Assembly: GCF_000722765.2 (NCBI RefSeq)
Contig: NZ_CP028415.1
Location: 688,501-752,500, forward strand
Reading direction: 5' to 3'
DNA from: Streptococcus mitis
GTDB taxonomy: Bacteria; Bacillota; Bacilli; Lactobacillales; Streptococcaceae
Length of the DNA: 64,000 nucleotides
Shown here in pieces: positions 30,556 to 39,124 of the stretch; the stretch's first letter is position 1; every line of letters begins with the position of its first letter. Made by a program: the position numbers and the translations under genes. A model generated the notes under the pieces. That model saw only the letters and a program-made list of their open reading frames with translations. It ran no database searches and had not been told where the DNA came from.

Positions 30556-30591
30556 TGTATCCATGAAATAAAAACGGATACATGTTATAAT
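30556..30591 (+). promoter_or_regulatory. rpiA promoter with inverted-repeat operator candidate
   Basis: TGTATCC (30556-30562) and GGATACA (30576-30582) form a 7-bp inverted repeat across the -35 to -10 region, directly abutting an extended -10, TGT-TATAAT (30586-30591). The rest of 30390-30555 shows nothing clear. A repressor sensing a sugar or nucleoside is a reasonable inference. Confidence 0.55.
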
Positions 30592-30620
30592 AAAAATAGC
30601 TCTTTAATGGAGGTGTTTGA

Positions 30621-31304
30621 GTGGAAAATCTGAAGAAAATGGCAGGTATCAAAGCTGCTGAGTTTGTCAAGGATGGCATGGTAGTTGGACTCGGTACTGG
30701 TTCTACTGCCTACTATTTCGTAGAAGAAATCGGTCGTCGGATCAAGGAAGAAGGGTTACAGATTACAGCTGTAACGACTTCTAGTGTGACTAGTAAACAG
30801 GCTGAAGGGCTTAATATCCCACTCAGGTCTATTGACCAAGTAGACTTTGTCGATGTGACAGTCGACGGGGCGGATGAAGTGGATAGTCAGTTTAATGGAA
30901 TCAAAGGAGGTGGTGGTGCCCTCTTGATGGAGAAGGTTGTTGCAACGCCCTCAAAAGACTACATTTGGGTAGTGGATGAAAGCAAACTGGTCGAGAAACT
31001 GGGTGCTTTTAAATTGCCAGTAGAAGTGGTTCAGTATGGCGCAGAACAAGTCTTTCGTCGTTTTGAGCGAGCTGGCTACAAACCAAGTTTCCGTGAAAAA
31101 GACGGCCAACGTTTTGTGACCGATATGCAGAACTTTATCATTGACCTTGCCTTGGATGTCATCGAGGATCCAATTGCCTTTGGCCAAGAATTGGACCATG
31201 TCGTTGGTGTCGTGGAGCACGGCTTATTCAACCAAATGGTGGATAAGGTCATCGTTGCTGGACGAGACGGGGTTCAGATTTTAACTTCAACAAAAGCAAA
31301 CTAA
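30621..31304 (+). CDS. rpiA: ribose-5-phosphate isomerase A
   Basis: A 227-residue enzyme interconverting ribose 5-phosphate and ribulose 5-phosphate. Motifs: [11 protein letters not shown] (phosphate loop), [11 protein letters not shown] (catalytic Asp), [15 protein letters not shown] (catalytic Lys-Gly-Gly-Gly) and [10 protein letters not shown]. The start codon is GTG at 30621, six bases after GGAGGTG. It heads the operon rpiA-deoB-DUF1697-punA-clc (gaps 24, 1, 15 and 2 bases), which links nucleoside breakdown to the pentose phosphate pathway. Confidence 0.96.
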   Translation: MENLKKMAGIKAAEFVKDGMVVGLGTGSTAYYFVEEIGRRIKEEGLQITAVTTSSVTSKQAEGLNIPLRSIDQVDFVDVTVDGADEVDSQFNGIKGGGGALLMEKVVATPSKDYIWVVDESKLVEKLGAFKLPVEVVQYGAEQVFRRFERAGYKPSFREKDGQRFVTDMQNFIIDLALDVIEDPIAFGQELDHVVGVVEHGLFNQMVDKVIVAGRDGVQILTSTKAN

Positions 31305-31328
31305 TCAACATACATAAGGAGACAGACT

Positions 31329-32540
31329 ATGTCAAAATTTAATCGTATTCACTTGGTGGTACTGGATTCCGTGGGAATCGGTGCTGCACCAGATGCTAAT
31401 AACTTTGTTAATGCAGGGGTTCCAGACGGTGCTTCTGACACACTGGGGCATATCTCAAAAGCTGTTGGTTTGAATGTGCCAAACATGGCTAAAATCGGTC
31501 TAGGAAATATTCCTCGAGAAACTCCTCTGAAGACTGTTCCAGCTGAAAGCAATCCAACAGGATATGCAACAAAATTGGAAGAAGTATCTCTTGGTAAGGA
31601 TACCATGACTGGACACTGGGAAATCATGGGCCTTAACATTACAGAACCTTTCGATACTTTCTGGAATGGATTCCCAGAAGAAATCTTGACAAAAATCGAA
31701 GAATTCTCAGGACGAAAGGTCATTCGTGAAGCCAACAAACCTTACTCAGGTACGGCTGTTATCGATGATTTTGGACCACGTCAAATGGAAACTGGAGAGT
31801 TGATTATCTATACTTCAGCTGACCCTGTTTTGCAGATTGCTGCCCACGAAGACATCATTCCTTTGGATGAATTGTACCGTATCTGTGAATACGCTCGTTC
31901 GATTACCCTTGAGCGCCCAGCCCTTCTAGGACGTATCATTGCTCGTCCTTATGTAGGTAAGCCTGGAAACTTCACTCGTACAGCTAACCGTCGTGACTTG
32001 GCTGTATCTCCATTTGCACCGACTGTTTTGGATAAATTGAATGAAGCTGGTATCGATACTTATGCTGTTGGTAAAATCAACGATATCTTTAACGGTGCTG
32101 GTATTAACCATGACATGGGCCACAACAAGTCAAACAGTCATGGAATTGATACACTATTGAAGACCATGGGCCTTACTGAGTTTGAAAAAGGATTCTCCTT
32201 CACAAACTTGGTGGACTTTGATGCCCTTTATGGACACCGTCGTAATGCTCATGGCTACCGTGATTGCTTGCATGAGTTCGATGAGCGATTACCTGAAATT
32301 ATCGCAGCCATGAGAGAGAACGACCTTCTCTTGATTACTGCGGATCATGGAAATGACCCAACGTATGCAGGAACAGACCACACTCGTGAATATATTCCAT
32401 TGTTGGCCTATAGCCCTGCCTTTAAAGGAAATGGTGTCATTCCAGTAGGACATTTTGCAGATATCTCAGCGACTATTGCCGATAACTTTGGTGTTGAAAC
32501 TGCCATGATTGGGGAAAGTTTCTTAGATAAATTGGTGTAA
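31329..32540 (+). CDS. deoB: phosphopentomutase
   Basis: A 403-residue alkaline-phosphatase-fold enzyme converting (deoxy)ribose 1-phosphate to the 5-phosphate. Metal-binding and catalytic blocks are [25 protein letters not shown] (Thr nucleophile), [29 protein letters not shown] and [11 protein letters not shown]. It works with PunA and RpiA in the same operon. GGAGACAGACT precedes the ATG. Confidence 0.97.
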   Translation: MSKFNRIHLVVLDSVGIGAAPDANNFVNAGVPDGASDTLGHISKAVGLNVPNMAKIGLGNIPRETPLKTVPAESNPTGYATKLEEVSLGKDTMTGHWEIMGLNITEPFDTFWNGFPEEILTKIEEFSGRKVIREANKPYSGTAVIDDFGPRQMETGELIIYTSADPVLQIAAHEDIIPLDELYRICEYARSITLERPALLGRIIARPYVGKPGNFTRTANRRDLAVSPFAPTVLDKLNEAGIDTYAVGKINDIFNGAGINHDMGHNKSNSHGIDTLLKTMGLTEFEKGFSFTNLVDFDALYGHRRNAHGYRDCLHEFDERLPEIIAAMRENDLLLITADHGNDPTYAGTDHTREYIPLLAYSPAFKGNGVIPVGHFADISATIADNFGVETAMIGESFLDKLV

Positions 32541-32541
32541 G

Positions 32542-33084
32542 ATGACGCGCTATGCTTTGCTGGTTAGAGGCATCAATGTTGGTGGTAAGAATAAGGTCGT
32601 CATGGCGGAGCTTTGTCAAGAATTGACAGAGTTGGGACTGGAAAAGGTTGAGACCTACACCAACAGTGGCAATATTTTCTTTACTTCTGCAGCTCCCAAA
32701 GCCCAATTGGTTGAAAAGTTAGAGACTTTCTTTGGAATCCATTATCCATTTATTCAGAGCTTTTCTTTACTGAGTCAAGAAGACTATGAAGCAGAAGTGG
32801 AGAATCTACCAGCTTGGTGGAACGAAGACTTGGCACGAAAAGACGTTCTTTTTTACACTGAGGGTTTGAATGTGGCTCAAGTTATTGAGACAGTTCAAAG
32901 TTTGGAATTGAAAGATGAAGTGGTTCTTTTTGGAAGACTTGGGATTTTTTGGGGGAAATTCTCTAAGGAATCCTACTATGCAACTGCCTATCATAAGTAC
33001 TTGCTCAAGATGCCTTTCTACCGCCAAATCACCATTCGTAATGCTAAAACTTTTGACAAAATCGGTCAAATGCTAAAAAACTAA
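32542..33084 (+). CDS. DUF1697 family protein
   Basis: A 180-residue protein beginning MTRYALLVRGINVGGKNKV, with LGLEKVETYTNSGNIFF, the hallmark of DUF1697. The fold is predicted alpha/beta, cytoplasmic, with no known reaction. It starts one base after the deoB stop and lies between deoB and punA, so it is tightly co-expressed with purine nucleoside salvage; whether it takes part in it is unknown. Confidence 0.85.
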   Translation: MTRYALLVRGINVGGKNKVVMAELCQELTELGLEKVETYTNSGNIFFTSAAPKAQLVEKLETFFGIHYPFIQSFSLLSQEDYEAEVENLPAWWNEDLARKDVLFYTEGLNVAQVIETVQSLELKDEVVLFGRLGIFWGKFSKESYYATAYHKYLLKMPFYRQITIRNAKTFDKIGQMLKN

Positions 33085-33099
33085 TAAAGGAGACACACA

Positions 33100-33909
33100 A
33101 TGACATTTTTAGATAAAATCAAGGAAACAGCTGCCTTCCTGAAAGACAAGGGAATCCAAGCGCCTGAGTTCGGTCTAATCCTTGGATCAGGACTGGGAGA
33201 ATTGGCAGAAGAAATTGAAAATCCAGTTGTAGTAGACTATGCTGAGATTCCAAACTGGGGCCGTTCAACAGTAGTCGGTCACGCTGGTAAATTGGTATAT
33301 GGTGAACTTGCAGGTCGCAAGGTCTTGGCTCTTCAAGGGCGTTTTCATTTCTACGAAGGAAATCCTCTGGAAGTAGTGACATTCCCAGTTCGTGTCATGA
33401 AAGTTCTTGGATGTGAAGGTGTCATTGTAACCAATGCAGCTGGAGGTATTGGGTTTGGTCCTGGTACCTTGATGTCTATCTCAGACCATATCAATATGAC
33501 GGGGCAAAACCCATTGATGGGTGAAAACTTGGATGACTTTGGTCCACGTTTCCCTGATATGTCTAAAGCCTACACTCCAGAATACCGTGCTACTGCCCAT
33601 GAAGTGGCTAAAAAACTTGGTATCAAGCTTGATGAAGGTGTCTATATCGGCGTTACTGGTCCAACTTATGAAACACCAGCAGAAATCCGTGCTTATAAGA
33701 CACTGGGAGCGGATGCAGTTGGTATGTCTACGGTTCCTGAAGTGATCGTGGCAGCCCACTCAGGTTTAAAAGTTCTGGGTATTTCATGTATTACTAACTT
33801 TGCGGCCGGTTTCCAAGAAGAACTCAACCACGAAGAAGTTGTGGAAGTAACCGAACGTGTCAAAGGTGATTTCAAGGGCTTGCTTAAAGCGATTCTTGTT
33901 GAATTGTAA
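33100..33909 (+). CDS. punA: purine nucleoside phosphorylase (trimeric type)
   Basis: A 269-residue PNP of the trimeric class, splitting inosine and guanosine with phosphate. Visible: LILGSGLGELAEEI (phosphate site Ser), GHAGKLVYGELAGRKVLALQ, QGRFHFYEGNPLE, VTNAAGGIGF, GPTYETPAEIRAYK (purine-site Glu) and ADAVGMSTVPEVIVA. It complements the hexameric DeoD further downstream. AAGGAGACACACA precedes the ATG. Confidence 0.96.
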   Translation: MTFLDKIKETAAFLKDKGIQAPEFGLILGSGLGELAEEIENPVVVDYAEIPNWGRSTVVGHAGKLVYGELAGRKVLALQGRFHFYEGNPLEVVTFPVRVMKVLGCEGVIVTNAAGGIGFGPGTLMSISDHINMTGQNPLMGENLDDFGPRFPDMSKAYTPEYRATAHEVAKKLGIKLDEGVYIGVTGPTYETPAEIRAYKTLGADAVGMSTVPEVIVAAHSGLKVLGISCITNFAAGFQEELNHEEVVEVTERVKGDFKGLLKAILVEL

Positions 33910-33911
33910 TC

Positions 33912-35195
33912 ATGTTAATAGAATTGAGGAGTATTTTTCGAAAGATTCCTTATAATTTTAGATTATTCCTAGCAGTCATTCTACAAGGAATAGTTTCGGG
34001 TTTATCTGGTATAGTTCTCCATTATCTTTTAGAGATGGTAGAGAGTCTAGCTTTTGGTCAGTCAGAACATCATAGTGGATTTTTGACAGATGGAGTTTCC
34101 TCCTCACGGATAGGACTAAGTTTAATAATCGTGGGTCTTGGCTCATCCTTGGTCTGGTATTTCTTGCAAAAAGGGGCGAAGATTTATTCCATCAAAGCTC
34201 AGATGAAGGATGAGACTTCACAATACAAGCTTCATTTTTTAAGACAGCTAATTCATTCAATTTGGCAGATCATTGCAGTTGGAGGGGGAGCCCCTATTGG
34301 CAAAGAGGCTGCGCCACGAGAAATTGGGACTCTATTTGCAGGACCAATTGGAAAAATATGTTCTCTCTCTAAGAAGGATCAAATCTTTCTCCTTGCTTGT
34401 GGTGCTGGTGCTGGTTTAGCGGCTGTTTATCAGGTTCCATTAACAAGTGTCTTCTTTGTTTTTGAAACCCTAGGAATTGCTCTATCTATTAAACGATTTT
34501 TCTTAGTCGGTTTGACTACCTATGTCTCAACCTATATAGCAGGCTTGGTTATTTCAGATCAGGCTCTCTACCAGATTCCAGCTATCACATGGTCATTAAA
34601 GGAAATATGGATTATTCCCTTATTACTTCTTTTCTTAACTCCACTAGCTTGGCTTTTTGATCGCTTAAGTAAGACAGCGTCTTCAAACAGAATAAAAGAT
34701 AAACGAATACTTCTCACATTGCCCTCAGCTTTTCTTTTTCTTGCTGGATTGGCAAGTTATTTTCCACATCTACTTGGAAATGGACGTATGATGGCTCAGG
34801 AAGTATTGAATGGTAGCAATGGTCAAACAGTATTCCTCTTGTTTATCCTAAAAGCATTAGTCGTTATTATTATTCTGTGGGCAGGGGCCTATGGTGGTAC
34901 TCTTACGCCATCTTTTGCTTTGGGGATGGCTGGAGCTGCTCTCTTGGGAATGATTCTAAATGGGAATAGCCAGCCAAGCATTCTACTTTTGGGATCGGTT
35001 TGCTTTTTGTCTGTGACCTTGAGGGCGCCCATTTCTGCAACTGGATTAGTTATAGGTTTCACTGGGCTAGGTATAGATTCTCTTCCGTATCTCTTAGCAA
35101 CGGCTGTTTTAGCCTATAAATTTTCAGAAATATTAGACCGTTCTCCTTGGGCTAACATACTGTGTCAGAAGTCAAAGAATAGAGTAATAAGATAG
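33912..35195 (+). CDS. CLC-family chloride channel / antiporter
   Basis: A 427-residue polytopic membrane protein of the CLC family. The selectivity/gating regions are GGGAPIGKEAAPREIG (in place of the usual GREGP, with the Glu kept), LACGAGAGLAAVYQVPL, and GGTLTPSFALG near the C-terminus. There is no cytoplasmic CBS domain. The motif differs from classical GSGIP proteins, so whether it carries chloride, fluoride or another anion, and whether it is channel or antiporter, is not settled. It begins two bases after the punA stop. No fluoride riboswitch is present upstream. Confidence 0.85.
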   Translation: MLIELRSIFRKIPYNFRLFLAVILQGIVSGLSGIVLHYLLEMVESLAFGQSEHHSGFLTDGVSSSRIGLSLIIVGLGSSLVWYFLQKGAKIYSIKAQMKDETSQYKLHFLRQLIHSIWQIIAVGGGAPIGKEAAPREIGTLFAGPIGKICSLSKKDQIFLLACGAGAGLAAVYQVPLTSVFFVFETLGIALSIKRFFLVGLTTYVSTYIAGLVISDQALYQIPAITWSLKEIWIIPLLLLFLTPLAWLFDRLSKTASSNRIKDKRILLTLPSAFLFLAGLASYFPHLLGNGRMMAQEVLNGSNGQTVFLLFILKALVVIIILWAGAYGGTLTPSFALGMAGAALLGMILNGNSQPSILLLGSVCFLSVTLRAPISATGLVIGFTGLGIDSLPYLLATAVLAYKFSEILDRSPWANILCQKSKNRVIR

Positions 35196-35347
35196 AGAAC
35201 GACCGTTTCTTCTAATCCAGGATTTATCTAAAAATATTAAAAACTATTGTCAATTTATCAATAACTGTTTGAAATAAAGAAGAAGTAGGCTTATCGGAGT
35301 CATGATTGAATCTGATTTTTCTTAGCTACGAAATAAAAAAGTAAAAA

Positions 35348-35396
35348 GAAAGTTAGAGCGTGTGTTTTGATTTGAACACGAGTGGAAAACTGTTCT
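35348..35396 (+). repeat. structured repeat module A, copy 1
   Basis: GAAAGTTAGAGC, a hairpin GTGTT / AACAC, then ACGAGTGGAAAACTGTTC. It lies just before the glutamine amidotransferase gene. Related copies are at 36194, 36460 and 36520. The copy also reads as a 12-codon GTG-initiated frame (35360-35398) ending CFDLNTSGKLF. The remainder of the gap 35196-35347 shows no clear promoter or terminator. Confidence 0.6.
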
Positions 35397-35423
35397 AAAC
35401 ACTTAGAAAGGTAAACTATAGAA

Positions 35424-36134
35424 ATGAAAGTGCATTTTATACTACATGAGAGTTTTGAAATCCCAGGTGCTTATCTAACTTGGGCTCAATCAAGAGGTCA
35501 TGACATTGGAATAACAAAGGTTTATAAGGAAGAAGCTTTACCCCAAACAGTTTCTGATATTGATTTTCTTATCATTATGGGAGGTCCTCAATCTCCTGAT
35601 GAAGATAAAGAACATTTCCCTTATTATCATCCAAAAGAAGAAATTAGACTCATTCGACAAGCAATAGAAGAAGATAAATATATTGTAGGTGTATGCTTAG
35701 GAGCGCAATTACTTTCTGTTGCTTATGGGGGGCAATATGAGCACAGTCCCGAAAGAGAAATAGGTGTATTCCCTATTAGGATGACTAGTCAAGGACTAGC
35801 AGATAAACACTTCAAACATTTTGGTAGCGAGCTTTTAGTTGGTCACTGGCATGGTGATATGCCGGGATTGACAGACGAAGCGGTAATCCTTGCTACCAGT
35901 CAAGGTTGTCCACGACAGATCGTTCGCTTTAGCCCTAAACATTATGCTTTTCAAGTGCATTTAGAGTTTGATTTAGAAGCGATTGATTTATTGGTTGCTG
36001 CGGATAGTGAAGAACGATTGATAGAACAACATCAAACATTATCTTTTGTTCAATCACCTGAAGAATTGCGTGGTAACGATTATTCTGAAATGAATGCAAA
36101 ATTGCATAATTTTTTAGATTCGCTTACAAATTAG
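35424..36134 (+). CDS. class I glutamine amidotransferase-like protein
   Basis: A 236-residue stand-alone GATase1 domain. The nucleophile Cys is in GVCLGAQLLS (about residue 93), with His and Glu in YAFQVHLEFD completing the triad; the oxyanion turn is IIMGGPQSPDED. Stand-alone members hydrolyse gamma-glutamyl compounds or the amide of small metabolites; the substrate here is unknown. Upstream is a copy of structured repeat module A, and only a weak AAAGG ribosome-binding site is seen. Confidence 0.87.
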   Translation: MKVHFILHESFEIPGAYLTWAQSRGHDIGITKVYKEEALPQTVSDIDFLIIMGGPQSPDEDKEHFPYYHPKEEIRLIRQAIEEDKYIVGVCLGAQLLSVAYGGQYEHSPEREIGVFPIRMTSQGLADKHFKHFGSELLVGHWHGDMPGLTDEAVILATSQGCPRQIVRFSPKHYAFQVHLEFDLEAIDLLVAADSEERLIEQHQTLSFVQSPEELRGNDYSEMNAKLHNFLDSLTN

Positions 36135-36193
36135 AATTACAGGCAAACTAGATATTTTAATTTGTGCTAGTTTTTACAAAATATCAAAAATAA

Positions 36194-36243
36194 GAAAGGT
36201 AGAGTAAAGTGTTCTGATTTGAACATAAGCGGAAAACTTTTCT
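36194..36243 (+). repeat. structured repeat module A, copy 2
   Basis: GAAAGGTAGAG, a hairpin GTTC / GAAC, then ATAAGCGGAAAACTTTTC. A more divergent hairpin, GGTTT / AAACC at 36271-36286, followed by GTTCTAATC, may be a further copy. Read in frame it gives CSDLNISGKLF before a stop. Confidence 0.55.
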
Positions 36244-36321
36244 AAAAACTCAGAAGAGAAGGGGAGTTCGGGTTTGAATTGAAACCGTTCTAATCTTCTC
36301 AATATCATCAAAATTAAGAAA

Positions 36322-36440
36322 GAAAGGAATTGAACCCACCCTAAAAGCAGTGGGAAAAAGATAGTTGGTCTAGCGAGCATCGCTCACTGCACCCAACTCC
36401 TATTTTCCCTTTGCTTTTTGACGGGTTTGGTATCTTTCTC
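36322..36440 (+). repeat. structured repeat module B, orphan copy before deoD
   Basis: GAAAGGAATTGAA, stem CCCAC / GTGGG, GAAAAAGATAG, long stem AGTTGG (36363-36368) / CCAACT (36393-36398) with inner GCGA / TCGC, then TCCTATTTTCCCTTTG and GGGTTTGGTATC. It matches the copy before parC base for base over long stretches but has no gene right after it. Confidence 0.65.
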
Positions 36441-36459
36441 AATATAAAATATAAAAAAA

Positions 36460-36571
36460 GAAAGGTAGAGCGTGTGTTTTGATTTGAACACGAGCGGAAA
36501 ACTTTTCATAACAATAAAAGAAAGGATGGGTTAACTGTATTCATTGAACTGAATACGGGCGGAGAACTGTG
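36460..36571 (+). repeat. structured repeat module A, copies 3 and 4 in tandem
   Basis: Copy 3 (36460-36507) has stem GTGTT / AACAC and ACGAGCGGAAAACTTTTC. Copy 4 (36520-36571) has stem GTATTC / GAATAC and GGGCGGAGAACTGTG. The stem bases differ but pairing is kept. Confidence 0.6.
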
Positions 36572-36657
36572 TAAAAAAGATAAACTGTCTAGCATCTGCG
36601 ATGCGTCGTCAGTTTTCTATTTTTACTTTGTTCTCTGTCGCCCTTTATATCTTAACT
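36571..36657 (+). repeat. structured repeat module B in front of deoD
   Basis: AAAAAAGATA, stem AAACTG (36582-36587) / CAGTTT (36610-36615) with inner hairpin GCATC / GATGC, then TCTATTTTTACTTTG and CGCCCTTTATATCTTAACT immediately before the deoD ATG. There is no Shine-Dalgarno sequence in the 20 bases before the start. Confidence 0.65.
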
Positions 36658-37368
36658 ATGTCTATTCATATTGCTGCTCAGCAGGGTGAAATTGCTGATA
36701 AAATTCTTCTTCCTGGGGATCCTCTTCGTGCTAAGTTTATTGCGGAGAATTTCCTTGAAGGTGCTGTTTGTTTTAACGAAGTGCGTAACATGTTTGGTTA
36801 CACTGGTACTTACAAGGGCCACCGTGTATCTGTTATGGGAACTGGGATGGGAATGCCATCGATTTCAATTTATGCGCGTGAGTTGATTGTTGACTACGGT
36901 GTGAAAAAATTGATCCGTGTGGGAACTGCGGGTTCTTTGAATGAAGATGTCCACGTTCGTGAATTGGTTTTGGCGCAGGCAGCTGCAACCAACTCAAATA
37001 TCATCCGTAATGACTGGCCACAGTACGATTTCCCACAAATCGCTAGCTTTGATTTGCTAGATAAGGCCTACCATATTGCCAAAGAACTCGGTATGACAAC
37101 CCATGTTGGGAATGTTTTGTCTTCCGATGTCTTTTATTCAAACTACTTTGAAAAGAACATTGAGCTTGGTAAATGGGGAGTCAAGGCTGTGGAAATGGAA
37201 GCAGCGGCACTCTACTATCTGGCAGCCCAACACCATGTTGATGCGCTAGCTATTATGACTATCTCTGATAGCTTGGTCAATCCAGACGAAGACACAACTG
37301 CAGAAGAACGCCAAAATACCTTCACAGATATGATGAAGGTTGGTTTGGAAACCTTGATTGCAGATTAA
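36658..37368 (+). CDS. deoD: purine nucleoside phosphorylase DeoD (hexameric type)
   Basis: A 236-residue hexameric PNP, accepting adenosine and 6-oxopurine nucleosides. Motifs: [56 protein letters not shown] (phosphate site), [13 protein letters not shown] (ribose/purine site) and [12 protein letters not shown]. The start MSIH at 36658 is the family start; the open frame continues 19 codons upstream, but through the structured repeat. No ribosome-binding site is evident, which is unusual and shared with parC. Confidence 0.95.
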   Translation: MSIHIAAQQGEIADKILLPGDPLRAKFIAENFLEGAVCFNEVRNMFGYTGTYKGHRVSVMGTGMGMPSISIYARELIVDYGVKKLIRVGTAGSLNEDVHVRELVLAQAAATNSNIIRNDWPQYDFPQIASFDLLDKAYHIAKELGMTTHVGNVLSSDVFYSNYFEKNIELGKWGVKAVEMEAAALYYLAAQHHVDALAIMTISDSLVNPDEDTTAEERQNTFTDMMKVGLETLIAD

Positions 37369-37525
37369 AGGTAGGCTATATTCAGAATGGTTTCTCTTGT
37401 TCTCAAAATGATAACTATCAACAATGAATCAATCCTGAAATAGGTAAGAATAAGGAAATTGAAGAAAGCCTAATTGTGTCAAAGGACCGAGACTAGTCAG
37501 TTTAATATCTAAATCATAATCAAAT

Positions 37526-37573
37526 AAAGTTGGAAGTCAAGTTGACAAGAAGTCAAGACTTTCAACTTTTTAA
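37526..37573 (+). terminator. terminator-like hairpin before the sirtuin gene
   Basis: AAAGTTGGAAGTC / GACTTTCAACTTT, a 13-bp stem with an 18-base loop and a T-run. It is only about 25 bases before the sir2 start, so it could be the deoD terminator or an attenuator in the sir2 leader. The rest of 37369-37525 shows nothing clear. Confidence 0.6.
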
Positions 37574-37597
37574 CTTGAAAATTCCTAGGAGTACAAA

Positions 37598-38329
37598 ATG
37601 GATAAGATTGAACAATTACAAGGTATTATTGATCAAAGTCAGAGAATTGTCTTTTTCGGTGGTGCAGGGGTTTCTACAGAGTCTAACATTCCAGATTTTC
37701 GTAGTTCAGATGGTATATATAGTCTGAAACTAGGTCGCCATTTTACTACCGAGCAACTGGTTTCACGCACTATGTTTGAGCGCTATCCAGAGGATTTTTT
37801 TGATTTCTACAAAAAGTATCTGCTCTATCCTGATGCCAAGCCGAATTTAGCACATGATTATCTAGCATCGTTGGAAAAAACAGGTAAATTAAAGGCGATT
37901 GTGACGCAAAATATCGATAGTCTCCATGAAATGGCAGGATCTCAGAAAGTTTTGAAACTGCATGGTAGTGCAGACCGTAATTATTGTTTGGGCTGTCATC
38001 GCTTTTATGATTTGACTGCCTTTTTGGCACTTGAAGGTCCAGTTCCCCACTGCTTAGATTGTGGCAAGGTGGTCAAACCTGACGTGACCCTTTATGAGGA
38101 AGCGCTGGATATGGATGTATTTAGTCGCGCAGCTCGAGTCATTCAGCAAGCAGATTTGTTGATCATTGGTGGAACTTCCTTAGTTGTTTACCCTGCAGCT
38201 AGCCTAATCAATTATTTTTCAGGGTCAAATCTTGTCGTTATCAACAAATCCAGCACTCCTCAAGACAGCCAAGCTGATTTAGTTATCGAAGGTAAGATTG
38301 GAGAAGTTTTTTCTAAATTGAGACAATAA
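37598..38329 (+). CDS. Sir2-family NAD-dependent protein deacylase
   Basis: A 243-residue sirtuin removing acyl groups from lysines with NAD. The NAD-binding motif GAGVSTESNIPDFRS is at about residues 22-36, TQNIDSLHEMAG carries the catalytic Asn-Asp region, and the catalytic His is in KLHGSADRNY. The zinc site has two pairs: YCLGCH and HCLDCG. The final Rossmann strand reads LLIIGGTSLVVYP. AGGAG precedes the ATG. It is flanked by hairpins on both sides. Confidence 0.92.
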   Translation: MDKIEQLQGIIDQSQRIVFFGGAGVSTESNIPDFRSSDGIYSLKLGRHFTTEQLVSRTMFERYPEDFFDFYKKYLLYPDAKPNLAHDYLASLEKTGKLKAIVTQNIDSLHEMAGSQKVLKLHGSADRNYCLGCHRFYDLTAFLALEGPVPHCLDCGKVVKPDVTLYEEALDMDVFSRAARVIQQADLLIIGGTSLVVYPAASLINYFSGSNLVVINKSSTPQDSQADLVIEGKIGEVFSKLRQ

Positions 38330-38369
38330 AAAACTGAAAGAAGTAGGACTATACTTCCTTCAGTTTTCT
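38328..38369 (+). terminator. terminator of the sirtuin gene
   Basis: AAAACTGAAAGAAGT / ACTTCCTTCAGTTTT with an eight-base loop. Confidence 0.8.
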
Positions 38370-38475
38370 TGTATCACGAACTCAGAAACTATGAACAAGA
38401 TTCTCTTCATTTCTAGGAGAATTTTATTGTTGATTTATAAATTGCTCGAGTTATTTTTAATTGTTGAATAAAAGG

Positions 38476-38514
38476 AAAAAAGGAAGACTTTCTGGATGAA
38501 AAACTTCCTTTTTT
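38476..38514. terminator. bidirectional terminator for the convergent P-loop gene
   Basis: AAAAAAGGAAG / CTTCCTTTTTT; T-rich in both directions. It lies 46 bases past the stop of the minus-strand gene. Confidence 0.7.
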
Positions 38515-38559
38515 AGTCAATCAGTACATGCTGATTTTAATGAAATGCTAGTATATTGT

Positions 38560-39072
38560 TTATTTTTTTAAAGATCGTAAAAAACAATCAATCTCTGCTT
38601 GAGAATGGAGAATATGCATCTTTTCTGGGTAAGTATTGTGTAAGTATTGGTATCTATCCTTAGCATTTTTAGTCCGTCCATCCCAAAGAATCCATCGAAT
38701 AAACTCCCAATTAAATTGTTCTTGACAACCAGCTGCCATACTTTCTCTGACCTTGCCTCGGTATGTGAGATACCGTTTAAAGGCTCTAAAGAGACAGGTC
38801 AATGGAGAAAAGTTGAGAAAGATGATTTGGTCAGCTTCCTGCATTCTTTCCTCGTAATAGCACCAAGAATAATTACCATCGATAACCCAAGATTCATGCT
38901 TGGTGAGAAAGTTTTTCATCTCGGTCAGCATCCATTCGCGATCACTATCTTGCCAATCGGGTTGAAATTGGAGTGTGTCCATGTGAAGTTTTGGGATGGA
39001 GTAGCAGTGAGACAACTTTTCGGCTAGAGTTGACTTACCAGCACCAGAATATCCGATAATTGCGATTTTCAT
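38560..39072 (-). CDS. P-loop kinase-like protein (FlaR / topology modulation family)
   Basis: A 170-residue adenylate-kinase-fold protein. Walker A is GYSGAGKST at residues 7-15, the lid/substrate region has LHMDTLQFQPDW, and WVIDGNYSWCYYEERMQEAD includes the Walker B strand QIIFLNFSP nearby. These proteins are often named DNA topology modulation protein FlaR, but the fold suggests a small-molecule kinase; the substrate is unknown. It lies 52 bases downstream of rpsT and may be read through from it. Confidence 0.85.
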   Translation of the reverse strand: MKIAIIGYSGAGKSTLAEKLSHCYSIPKLHMDTLQFQPDWQDSDREWMLTEMKNFLTKHESWVIDGNYSWCYYEERMQEADQIIFLNFSPLTCLFRAFKRYLTYRGKVRESMAAGCQEQFNWEFIRWILWDGRTKNAKDRYQYLHNTYPEKMHILHSQAEIDCFLRSLKK

Positions 39073-39124
39073 TTCCTACCTTTTCCTATTTGGAGACAAA
39101 AAAACAGCCTCTATGGACTGTTTC

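Noticed and set aside
33880..33912. Fluoride riboswitch before the CLC gene
   Set aside because: Only two bases separate punA and the CLC gene; no crcB-type motif can be placed there.
36174..36380. 68-codon minus-strand frame in the repeat cluster
   Set aside because: It crosses repeat modules on the opposite strand, has no ribosome-binding site or promoter, and looks like a by-product of the inverted repeats.
36601..36657. Longer DeoD start inside the structured repeat
   Set aside because: The added 19 residues are not part of DeoD proteins and are encoded by the repeat; the family start is MSIH at 36658.
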